Origin: Onchocerca lupi
Lineage: Eukaryota; Nematoda; Chromadorea; Rhabditida; Onchocercidae
Length of the DNA stretch: 64,000 nt
Direction: 5' to 3'
NCBI GenBank assembly: GCA_028564675.1
Contig: JAOVVO010000210.1
Location: forward strand, 1-64,000
Numbering within the stretch: the first letter of the stretch is position 1; each line of letters starts with the position of its first letter. This document shows, in pieces, positions 49,486 through 60,758 of the stretch. The notes under the pieces were generated by a model. It saw only the letters and a program-made list of their open reading frames with translations. It did not search any database and was not told where the DNA came from. The translations under genes were made by a program, and so were the position numbers.

Positions 49486-52400
49486 AGGAGTACCAAGCAT
49501 TATGTACAGAACAGTTCGGGACTTGGACACCTGTCTTCTCCTCTTCTCTTCGACCACCTCCCTCACATCGTATCCTTCCTTACAATTCCTGTACTACCTC
49601 TGCAGTTTGGTAAAGCGAGAAGGATGAAGCAGGAATTGTTGCCTCCCGAACGCACACAACAAAAGCAATAGAGAAGAGAACGAGAGAGTGAGAAAGTATA
49701 GAGATGAGTCAGATTGAGAAAAATAATTAGAATCTTCATCAAGAATGAAGGTAACCCTTCTGTCTACACTTTAAGCTAGCAGCCAAAGAGAGCACTGATG
49801 ACTTCAACACGAGTTGACATAATACCTGGCTAGCAAACATCCCAAGTACCATTTTTTTCAGGATAACTTCTAAGTTTAGATTTCCCCATGACATTTATAA
49901 TAGATGTCGAGCGAACGACCAAACTTTATCGATTGCTCCTATTTATTTGGTCTACTGAATAATTATGTCACCTCGGTTGACAGCACGTCTAAATGATTTT
50001 CTTAGAGATGATTATAAGAAATAAGAACAAACAAGCTGTATTACTGAAAGACGCAATTTACGCTCTTGCAAATCTCTGAGGGTATGTAGCAGACGTACGA
50101 CATGTAGCGTAAGTAAAAAATCTACCGAACTGCTATGTTCGATTAGTTTATATTTTGAATGAGGAAATGGAATGCCACAGATGAGACGTTTTGCGCACTC
50201 TAAAATGTTTACTTCGAACCTATTTGCTTTTTAAATTATAAAGTTGAGAAAAATTAAACCAACTGATATCAAGTCACATTTATTTAAACCGATATTTCTG
50301 AACCTGATCAAATTACTTTTTTTGCACTATTACTTATAATTCGTAATACTGAACAAAATAACTTCATAGCATCGTCACATCTGCATGACGATTCTAATCG
50401 ATTCATTGATGTTTTTAGGATTTACCAATACTTCCTTTTTTTATGACGAGACAAGAAACAAGAGGCTATTGTCTTAAATATATAAGCATGGCTTGTTGTC
50501 TTCTGTTGATTAATCGTCCATTGAACCTGACTACCACAGGTATCTCTTCACATTACCAAGTGCCCTATGTACTTGCTTGCTCATTTCCATTACTAAATTG
50601 CAGAGATTTAATATGTCTGAAAGTAAGACGTATGTCAAGGGAATAAACAAACAAAAAGTGCAATTTTCATATTATCATTGCTCTCAATTCCGTAACCAAA
50701 CTAAGTGAGAATTAGTGACATCAACAATAGACAAACATCCAGAAAAGTAATCGACAGAAACAGTTGAAAAAGAGCAATTAAGAGAAAATTAGTGATTAAA
50801 TGGATGGATTTCATCATCATTCTATGAACTGCTAACACTTGATTATATTTCAAAGAAAATATCTCAAAAACAATCATTATTATGGTGATTTTCGGATTTG
50901 CATTTTTAAAGGAACTTCCACTTTTCCTTGAAGTTAAAAACTAAATGTGAAAATCGCAGGTGATAAATTGAGATTTTTTAAAACGTTTTTTTCTTTCAAA
51001 TTTCTGAAAAATGCAACAGTGGATAATAACTACAAGTGGGGTCACCTAACAAAAACTGGTTTTTTATATTTTCAAAAGATCTGCAGAACAGGAAATGGTT
51101 GATGTTTTTAATCTAAGAAAGAATTCGCACTTTTTTTATTTGAATTATGTAGCATAATTTAGTTTTATTTTATGCATAACCAAAAACATTTGTAATCGTA
51201 GTTTTTAACTGTACAGATTGAAAAGAAAAGATATATCGCGAAGATGAAGCAGTCAGATTTTTGAATTGGAAAAGAATGAACTTGTTCAGCTTTCAACTGA
51301 ATGTTATAATTTATAAATTATTACAAAAGTTTTGCAGCACAACTATTGCCATCCAAAAAAAAGGGAAAAAAACTCCCAAATAACCAACATCAATTACTAA
51401 GTGCAATTTCTAAATTGTAATTTGATAGACAGCTGCCGCAAGTGCAATTCAAATTACTGCATTAATGTATCCAAATTTATGCACTGCATTCACTCAAATA
51501 AACCTACGAAAGTACATTCATGCCCAACATAGCATCATTACTACCTATAGGACAAAATAAGACTTGAACAATGCAAAGGACGCATTGTGCTGCACTGAGC
51601 ACGCTGCGCACTGCACTTTTTATTTGCACTACTACTACCATTATTGATAAATCTCTTACACACAATATCGAATTGAAGTTGCACTTAAAATCGCTGATAA
51701 TGACGAGATGCGGACTGACTTCAAGTGGTTTTCTTTACATTCTCAGAAAAATATTAATTTCTTTGATTTGACTCCAATAAAATATAATTGAAAAGATGCT
51801 GCGAAGTGAACACTACTGAAAACCCAGAATAAATTACCGATTAATCTACGAATCATAATTTGCAAAAGAAACCATTTTCATAGAGAGTGACAACTGAAGA
51901 TAATCAGTCGCTGATATCATACGTTATTTTATTTCCATAATAAGCTAAAGAAACAGGAATGAAGATAGGTGAAAATCTTCATTCATGTTTCTTTTTTTGT
52001 TTCGTCGACCCTCTCCTACTGAAAACTCAGAATAATGCTAATTAATCGATAAGCCACAATCTCCTCAGAACTTGCCTCCACTTCCTCTTCATATTCTTGG
52101 CTCTCGTCATCCCAGCCAGACAAACATTATTCTGAAAGCTTTACAGCCATCGCAACTTCAATGTTTCACAACGAAGCAATTGATGTGACACACATTTGTC
52201 ACCATCATTGAACTAGAATTGTTCAAGTCTGTCATTTGTGGCAGAGACTGGGGTAAAAGGGGGAGGGGAATTAAAGTTGGTGGATGGAGGTAAAGATGGA
52301 GTTCTGGGTCATGATTCGGAATAATGAGATGTGGTGAAGTTTTGTAGAATGATGTGGTATGATCTGCGTAAAATAGCAAAACTGTGTAATTAGAATGAAT

Positions 52401-53042
52401 TCTTGCAAAGGATGTATGATTTATGGGCGTAGACATTACCGTCATATACATGAATAATTTGTGCTGCAAAAAAATCGTCAGTTTAGCGCTTCTGATAATT
52501 TCACAGATCTACTGATCGATTAAATTAAAACATTCTTTCACCGTACTTCTAGATTACTCTTTTTTTGCTTAACACATTATGCATGTTTCTCTTGCAATTC
52601 ATTCATGATACCAATTGTAGGACTGTTCCAACTAATGTATTTATGAATTAAATTGTTGTTATTCATTTCGTTTCGCTTGAATTTATAAGTTTGACGAACT
52701 TTTAAGTCGCCTATTTTTATTAGTTTCAGATGTATCTGCTGTAAAAAGCTTAGCATTATTGCTAAATTATGCCAAATGATAGTAATCAATTGTGTAACAT
52801 TCCAAACACCATTGCTGGATGCAGTATTTGTGAGAAGTAATGGGTTTTGTACTATCTTCACTCTACATTTTTGGACATCTTATTTGAAAGCGCATTTCAT
52901 CGATTTCAAATTGTCTCTCTACGTCGTATAATTTCTCTGCATTTTCTTGGTTTTTTTTTTTTTCTTTTTTTTTTACATTTCCCAAATCTCTTTTTTTGCT
53001 TGCCTTTTTGTCAGCTCTCGTAACACGCTAAGTTCATTGCAG
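49486..53042. other. Intergenic region before the ULK3-like gene
   Basis: TBCEL and the kinase diverge from this interval. It must contain the missing first exon of the kinase, which was not recognised. Also present: an 18-bp-arm inverted repeat with one mismatch (51949-51966 and 51975-51992) and a T-rich tract near 52950-52975. No other gene was seen. Confidence 0.55.
51949..51992. repeat. Inverted repeat, 18-bp arms, one mismatch
   Basis: Arms 51949-51966 and 51975-51992 with an 8-nt loop. Same snap-back form as those at 1032 and 14246. Confidence 0.85.
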
Positions 53043-55736
53043 AGTTGGAAGTGGCACATTTTCGTGTGTTTTCAAAGCAGTATCTGCTTCTCCCGGCAAC
53101 AATGGCGCGCGTGCCACTGTAGCAGTTAAAGTTATAAGTATGCAGGCTGCAAATGCTTCGAAACTCAGCTCAGACTGTGTTGTTTCGGAAATTAGGATCT
53201 TGAAGAATTTAAAGCACAGGCATTCCTTGATATTTTCGCTCAGATTAAAAAGACTGATTCAGAGAGATAATATCCTGTCCTCACTTTTGTTAAAGATAGC
53301 TGAAATGATAACTGATTGATTTACTCTTGAGTAGTGTAAAATTCTATTTAACTGTAAAATATGAAACAAAAACACTTTAGTGATTTCCATATATGTTTAT
53401 AAATATTTTTTCAGAAATATAGTTCGTTTATATGATTTTCAATGGGATCGGAACAATATATATCTCATCATGGAATTTTGTGGTGGTGGTGATTTGGGTT
53501 CTTTCATTAAACATTACGGCTCACTCCCTGAAGCTGTTACGCGCCGTTTTTTTCGTCAGTTAGCCTCAGCAATCCAGTATATGCGAGCAATGAATGTGGC
53601 ACATATGGATTTGAAACCACAAAATATTTTGCTTACTAACCGCTATCATCCTTTTATCAAGGTTGTTAAGTCAGAAACTCAAATTTTAAAAATTATGTAT
53701 TAAGTGGTTAAATAAGAGTTCATAACTTTACTTTGTTCAAATGCTTCGCTTGAATATTCCTTCTGAAATAAGTTGTGACAGGTATCAGACTTTGGTCTTT
53801 CGCAATACTTGAAGAAGAATGAACAGGCGTCATCATTTCGGGGCTCGCCTCTTTACATGGCTCCAGAAATCTTTTGTCGAGGATCATATGATAGTCGTGT
53901 CGACTTGTGGTTAAGTTTTTTTTTTTCTTTGGGGCGGAACTCTTTACCAAGTTTTATGCTAAATCTAAAAGACTTCAAGATGCTGAATTTGAAGATTTCC
54001 AATTTGAAAGGAGCTTTTTCAAGCTCATGTACTGCAGGTCATGCGGTATTATTCTCTATGAATGTTTATATGGCGTGCCACCATTTACTGCCCAAACATA
54101 TGACAAACTTGTGGAACAAATTTTATCAGTGCAGTCCATGAATTTCCCGATGAATGTGCACCTTTCACATGTTTGTCTTGACCTTTTGCAAGGTATATTT
54201 TTATGTAGCAATTGGTTCAAATTATAATCAGTATATTTAAGGTAGTTTTTTGACTTATATCCAGAAAATTGAGCGTTTAACTTACAGCTCTGCTCGTTCG
54301 TAATCCCCGTGATCGCATTACATTTGAACGTTTTTTCACGCATCCGTTTGTGGATCTCGCGAAATTGCCTTCATCTATTGAACTGGATAAAGCTGACAGT
54401 TTTGTAAAAAAATCACAGCAAGCTGAATCTGAAGATGTTTGTTTTTTTCTATTAAATTTATTCATTAAAATATTATATCAGTGTATAATTTATTTGTGTA
54501 AACACATTATCTTTTCTAAATGAGAGTTAGCAACGATACTCATATATGTTAAGATGTAGTTTGTGAGATCAGCTTAATTTTACTGTGCTATAGAGTATGT
54601 ACAGGACAGCGGAAAATTCTTATGTAACCATAGAGAAAAGTGCATGTAAATTCATAGATGAGTTACTACAAAAAGTTTGTCAGAAAAAAAAAGTATCTGT
54701 CATTTACATTTTACCTTGGTATAATTTCTTCACAGAATCTAGTTGAAGCGACAAAATTATTATCAAATGCCGTGCAAATTTACATTCATTGTTTGGAATT
54801 GTTCGACGATAATGAAGAAAAAGCGAAATTTCGCGAAAAAATTAAAGCATATCTGAAACATGCTGAAGATATGAAGGAACGTCTGCGACCTGTTACTGAG
54901 GAGCTTTCGCAATCTTTTGGTGAGACGGAATGGAATGATTGGCCTCAGGTATGTTTTTGTTTGAAGGTGGATTATGATAACATCTGTTTATTCTAAACCT
55001 CCAATCTTTTTTTAAAATTTTTTTAAAGCTCAGGTAGATAAAATCTTATCTCTTCTTTCGTACTGTTTCGAATTAATGTTTTATTCGTTTTCAGATCCGT
55101 GCTGCAGAGCTAGTAGCACGCACGGCACATGATTTGGAGCGTCAAGAACAATGGAATGAAGCACTGGCGAAGTATACACTTGCAATTGAAAGTGCTATGC
55201 ATGTTTTAAGCAATGAAAATCGGAGCACAGAACGCTCCATTAAATTGCAACGTAAAGTTTCCAGTTGGTTGTCTGCAGCGGAACGAATAAAAGTTTGTTT
55301 TAAAATATGTTTAAAGTATTTTTTTTTCTTTTTTTAAGCTTGTCATCAATGGTATTGGTTTTTCTTGAATGAATGGTATAATTTGTTTCACTCTGTTGTA
55401 CGTTCTGAGGTCCTAGAATTCTTTTTTTTTTTTTTTTATTTTTTTTTTCTTTTTTTAAATTTTGCAACGATTAGACTTGATTACTTACACAAGATGTGAT
55501 TGCTAAAAATCTGCATAAGCAAACGTCAATTTCCTCCTGTCTGCTTTACTTGCTGTACTTTCAGTGAATATGTTGAATATTATGATGAAAATTTTGATGT
55601 GTAATTTTAAACTCTTTCTTATCAGAAATATATGCAAGTTATGAATGACGACTGCGAGATTTCGATGAACAGTACTGATGAAGATGAGAAACAATTCCAC
55701 CAAATTACCACAAATAAACAGTGTGTAATCTCATAA
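53043..55736 (+). CDS. ULK3: ULK3-like Ser/Thr kinase with two MIT domains (5' partial)
   Basis: Eight recognised exons: 53043-53219, 53415-53661, 53782-53909, 54038-54192, 54288-54436, 54736-54948, 55095-55292, 55626-55736, all in phase. The first exon, ending in two bases of the Arg codon before VGSGTFSCVFKA, was not found. Kinase parts: glycine loop VGSGTF; catalytic Lys in VAVKVI; MEFCGGGDLGSFI hinge; catalytic loop AHMDLKPQNILL (Met at the HRD Arg position; human ULK3 also lacks the Arg); DFGLSQY; RGSPLYMAPEIF; DLWSCGIILYECLYGVPPF; and NPRDRITFERFFTHPFVDL. Two helical repeats follow (about 54736-54948 and 55095-55292: LVARTAHDLERQEQWNEALAKY), matching the paired MIT domains of ULK3. In this family the kinase signals in hedgehog regulation and in the ESCRT-III abscission checkpoint through MIT binding. 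The acidic tail ends QCVIS. Intron 1 appears to begin with GC. Confidence 0.92.
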
Positions 55737-57574
55737 AGTAGGTTAATCATGTTTTCTGAAATATACTTGTTTCTTCTTTTCTTTGTTATTGCTTCTTGTA
55801 CATTATTATTTCGAAATGGTTGCTAAATAACTCAGAAAAGAGAAGTAGATTTTCATCCATACCAATTCTATAATCTGATGATGAATTTTTGTTTGTCCTT
55901 CCGTTATTGTCAAGGAATATAAAGTACTGTGTTCTTAAAGAATAAGCTGGTGATGTCAACTTACTGCTCGTGTACAAATATTTTTATTTACAATTAATGT
56001 AGAGGCAATTAAATTTTTTGAAAGTCACTGACGAATGTTGCAATGAAGAAATACTTTTTATCAACCATTTTGCTCTTCTCGATCTAAATGTTAGAATTAA
56101 TTAAAATTTCAAGTTCTGGTTTGATACTCTTGGGAGTTGATTAATGGTTGTTTAAGGCATGGTTTCGTAATCTCATTTGGATTTAGATCTATAAATTAGA
56201 ATTAATTGAAACTGCACTTTCCTGACCTAGTTAAAGTGTTGACAAAAGCGTTTGATACATGAACACCGATAGATACATTTTAGGTTTATTAGATTGATTC
56301 TAATCTAAGACCGACTTCTTAGTAAGGAGATATTTACGAGAAATTGTATAGTCGTATCGATGGTTTATTAATATGAAGTTCTTTTTGTGCGACATTTCCG
56401 CATGTTTCTTACATAAGTGAAAGGTCTGCTGAGTTCATTTCTCGCAAAACTTTGTTCGGGAAAAGTTATACTTGCTCAATTCATTAAACCGTAATTAATT
56501 TTGAAATTTACATATGCAACTCAAGAATGAAGAAAGAAATGTTGTATATATATCTTCGTAATGATTGAAATGTTCTGCTGCTTCTTACACTAAATTCGAT
56601 CTTGATTTTTCCGTTGTAATCCTTTTGAGATCTTTTAGCCCAATACATAATAATTACTGGGCAAAAATATATTTAAGAGTAGAGAATGCCCATTCCACCA
56701 TGATGGTTCGAACTTCTTGTGCTCTTAATATTGAAGAATCATAAAGGATCAGGTTGTGAGTTTAAAGCATTTTTATTGCTGCAGTAATGAATAAAGACTT
56801 TGTTTTCCGCTTCCTCTGCAACTATTATTAACATGATAAATGTGGAGTTTCATGCACGTTGAACAGCTTTATTTCCTTCAATGGTACGAATCGTGGGAGA
56901 AAATTCGGTCACCGTTCGCTTCCATTTGTTTGAATCCTGCAGCAAATTAATTAGCGAATTCTTCAATAATCAGAACAACTAAACAATAATTTAATGTTGA
57001 GTGTGGACAAAAGCAAATTGCAAAAAACCTACCTGAGAGTAAGTCGTTCAACTAGAAATTTTAGAAATGAATGCATGCCATCTGTCGCTGAAATCGCGAG
57101 ATATAAAAAAAAAAGGAAAAGAAAAAAAAAGAGAAAAATCAGTGATCCCTTTCTTTAAAATTTTACATTGCATATCTCATGTAGTTGATTGTAAAATTAA
57201 TTTGTCTATCCAGTTAATGAGCTTTAAAAAAAGCTCTCTTTCATCATCAGCCAATTACTGGCACAGTCTCATGCGCACCAAAGGCGCATGCTACCGAGAC
57301 AACAAAGGATCTTGCTTGTCTCTGCAAAATGATACCAGGATCCTCCATCCACGAAGAAGATGAGGGTCCTGAGTACAAAAATCATTTCTATCAACTAGCT
57401 GCCATCAGCTCGGTCGAATGGACCAGCTGGTGATAAACCAATTCTTCTTCTTTACCAAACCAATCTCCCCTTTTTTACATTATAATCTCTTAATGATATT
57501 ATCGGAACTGTATTGTTAATATAATTGTTGTAATAATTGCTGCGTATGTTGATTTATAAATTAATCATAATAAA

Positions 57575-57596
57575 GGTTTAATTACCCAAGTTTGAA
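57575..57596 (+). other. Embedded SL1 spliced-leader sequence
   Basis: The first 21 of 22 bases of the nematode SL1 leader (GGTTTAATTACC then CAAGTTTGA) are present without a mismatch; the last base is A instead of G. The SL RNA gene context is missing: no GTAAAC-type donor and no Sm-site-like AATTTTTGG follow within 100 nt. After the leader the frame EVRYRVKENRIEETVRTKEQ stays open for about 50 codons. This could be a retrocopied trans-spliced mRNA end or an SL RNA pseudogene. Confidence 0.85.
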
Positions 57597-59878
57597 GTTC
57601 GTTACCGAGTGAAAGAAAATAGAATTGAAGAAACTGTGAGAACGAAAGAACAGAATTCAACTCATTATTTTGACACTATCAGAAAGAAAAAGCGACACCA
57701 TCCAAAGAAAAAATGCATGCAAGCAGTCAAAAATGTACAATAGACATTCCAGTAGATTACAGATGTCGAAGAAACTATCTCAGTATTATAGAGTGCAAAT
57801 GACATTGGAAAACATCTTTTAACAGTTAGAATGAACAGTACAATGGCGAAGTGATTAGAATTGATAACTGCATCTGTTATCACACATTTCAAAATCATGA
57901 GCAGATACATTTCGTGTAACAGTTATTAAGTAAAAGGGCAGCACATTTCAGCAAAAAAATTCTTGTTTCTCTATGGCTGCGCTCAAAATAGTACAGAATT
58001 AACTTTCTACGTGGTTTACAATTACTTCCCATTTAAAATATGTGATCCACTTTTTCAGGAATTCATCTTCAGTGTACTCATTAATTCTTTAACGATCTTG
58101 AGAAGCTGTAGAACCTGACAGAAGATATTTACTAGCCGACATTAAAAATCAATTATAATTTAATGAACTTCTAAAGATACTCAACCTTTGTTACACTAGC
58201 TAACGACTCGCAGAAAGTTCATTAGTACGTTATGTGTCACTGTCGCTGTGATATGGATATTCATCGATTGAATTGATTGATCGATGAATAATATAGATCT
58301 GTGCAATCCTGTTGCTGTTTATTCACCCATTCAAAGTGAAATTTTATTATGATAATCATAGAATGATGCTACCAATCTTATCTCTTTAATTCATTTTCGG
58401 TTGCTGTTAATTACACACTATTTCGACATTATACAAATACTGTTTGCACAACAAATTTGGTATTCTTCAAGTTCTTTTTTTTTTTTTTGATTCATTTATT
58501 AATATTAAAATTCAGCTAAATAATTTAATATTCTTGTAACTATATTTTATACAGGGTCGATAGGCTTTATGGAAATTTTTTTTATGGAATTATCGACATT
58601 ATTTCAGATTTACAGAGACCGTGAAAAATTCTAGAAATGGTGGCTTGGTGATAAGCCCTACGAGAAAAAACAGTCAAATACACAATACAAAATGCATTAG
58701 ATAAACAAAGTATTAAGGATACCTATTTCCTCGCCTCCTACATCTAATTTAGCAAAACCTTCCATTGTCAAAAGACACACAATAGAAGTCTTTACTGAAG
58801 AAAAAATGATGTCATGAAGCAGTGAAAAGAATTGTCAGGTTAAATATTATTAAGTTAAATCAGATTGATGCCGGTATGATGGAAATTGTGGTTCTGCGAA
58901 GAATTAAAGACTTCTGTGATTCGAAATTTCCACTTTAATCAGAAAATTCTTTCAAAGAGAGAATAGGTTTCTTCAAGTTTTCTTTACTGCAGGATTCAGC
59001 TGTGAATTCCATAAGTTGAAACCGAAGAATGTTAATCACGATAATGCATTAAATTGATTTGTGCACTTTACGCGGTCATTGATGACACTAATCAAAAAAA
59101 AAAAAAACCAAATAGATTATTATATTTGATCACTGCTATGAATGCTTCATTGGATATTCAAATTTAATGCAGTAAACAGAAGTGGATTCCAGAAATATGG
59201 CTTTCACACTGATACTCTGTAGCTTCCAGAATTTTATGCACATTAGCATTTAAAAAAATTCGAATCCAAATTTAAATTTAAGTCTGGATTAAGATTGCAT
59301 AGTTAATAACTTCAGGAAGGAAATAGAAGTTTCGAAAAGGAAGTGCGTCAGTCATTTGAATTGATTTCTGCAATTTTAAATGAGGAGAATAATTTACACC
59401 TGGTAAAAAACAATATAGGAATGAATCTATAATTTTTGAACTGCGTTCGAAAATGTTAGTGTGAACAGCACTTAACTAAACTAGATGGTCTGCTACAAAA
59501 TAATTTTTTTTTTCCGTTAAAAAGATTGAGTTCTTTTCACGCAAAAATCATTTTTGTTTAATTCCACTTTAGTAGATTGGAAAAATGAAATTACAGAAGA
59601 ATTAAATTCAAAGTGAACATTTGAGCCATACTACTAAGCTCTCCTGCTGTTTAAACAAACAATTGAACGACCACTATGTACAGAACATTTGCACACGCAG
59701 ACTGCATACTTGCTACGAACAATCATCCAAACCAATCGATGTTTTAAAACTTCACGATTTATTTCAATTTAAGCTTTCTTCGTTTTTTTCCTATTTTGTG
59801 ATTCAAGTCCCCAGTTTATCCTTCTCCATTCACACCTTAGATTATCAGGAATTCGAACTGTATGGCCTTAATTAGTTG

Positions 59879-60050
59879 TCATTCTTCAGTGTCTTTTACC
59901 TCTCTTACTTCCTTCCACACTTCACCATTCTTGCAATGCAAGCAGGAAGCTTTTTTCGAATGATCGTGGAAGCAGTGATAACAATGATAACGTTTAAAGC
60001 ATATGTTTAATTGGTTCATTGGGAACAGTGTGCTAAAATGCAAGCAAGCA
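59879..60050 (-). CDS. Possible zinc-binding C-terminal exon
   Basis: On the minus strand a frame following an acceptor (TTGCATTTTAG, near 60038) reads to a stop at 59879 and contains CYHCFHDHSKKASCLHC, a Cx2C-x9-Cx2C arrangement, then a charged tail (VWKEVREVKDTEE). It may be the last exon of the gene starting at 60623, but the phases differ and an intermediate exon would be needed. No family was recognised. Confidence 0.25.
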
Positions 60051-60494
60051 GCTCTCCTAACAATACTAGAGATATTTAAACACACTCTACCGAAATGAAC
60101 TAATTAGACAAAGGCTTTAAACGTTATCAAAAAGTGCCGTATAGCTCACTTCTTGAAATGTTCTCGTCTATTGGCTATAGTTTGATGAATGGATTAGCAG
60201 TTTCTTTTTCAGATCATATTAAGTTCATGTTGAGGAGTACCACTGCATGTCAACAATGGATCGGTTTATTGAAGTTTGAGAATTGAGTGAATGAATATTT
60301 GCATAATGGATGATAATACGAATAGTCATTGTGTACAAATATGCCTTCTTCTGTATACCGTCTTGTTTTGGGTAAATTATCTTACATAATAAATTAGCAG
60401 TCAATAAAAAAAATTTCTGAATTCTTTTTTCAATAGATTACTGCTTAAAAATGAATGAAAAATCAACACTATTTATAGTACACTGGAGGTTAAC

Positions 60495-60623
60495 CTTGTT
60501 GTCCATATGATCGCTTTCAACAGGATTAGCTATCTTTGCTTTCATTTGATAAAGCAAAGATAGCTTTAATTTCGGATCCAGATTTTCTTGTTCAGGCACC
60601 TTAAAAATTTGCGCACTTGTCAT
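60495..60623 (-). CDS. First exon of an unknown minus-strand gene
   Basis: An acceptor TACCGCAG is followed after 4 nt by ATG (60623), 43 codons and a donor AAG/GTTAAC at 60495. The peptide (MTSAQIFKVPEQENLDPKLK, then LSLLYQMKAKIANPVESD) looks like ordinary soluble protein. The stretch overlaps a 14-bp perfect inverted repeat (60528-60541 and 60552-60565), which is unusual inside a coding exon. No family recognised. If real, it is divergent to the tetraspanin, whose first mapped exon is 136 bp away. Confidence 0.35.
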
Positions 60624-60758
60624 TTCTCTGCGGTAAATTTGTTCATCAAACTAATTGTTAAAGATGAGTGTACTAGTTTATATTCTCGAAATTTGAATAC
60701 TCAGGCAAAAATCTTTTATTCCTGTTTCTTCTAAAATTTATTTTTACCAAGATTGCAG

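Larger units (their letters stand above)
55737..60494. other. Intergenic region between ULK3-like kinase and tetraspanin
   Basis: No recognised gene. It contains the SL1 copy at 57575-57596, T or A runs, and a possible zinc-binding C-terminal exon on the minus strand at 59879-60050. A 98-codon ORF at 57067-57363 is Lys-rich and not recognised. The N-terminal exon of the tetraspanin may also lie here. Confidence 0.55.

Noticed and set aside
57067..57363. 98-codon Lys-rich ORF
   Set aside because: Starts in an A/G-rich tract, no motif, no splice support.
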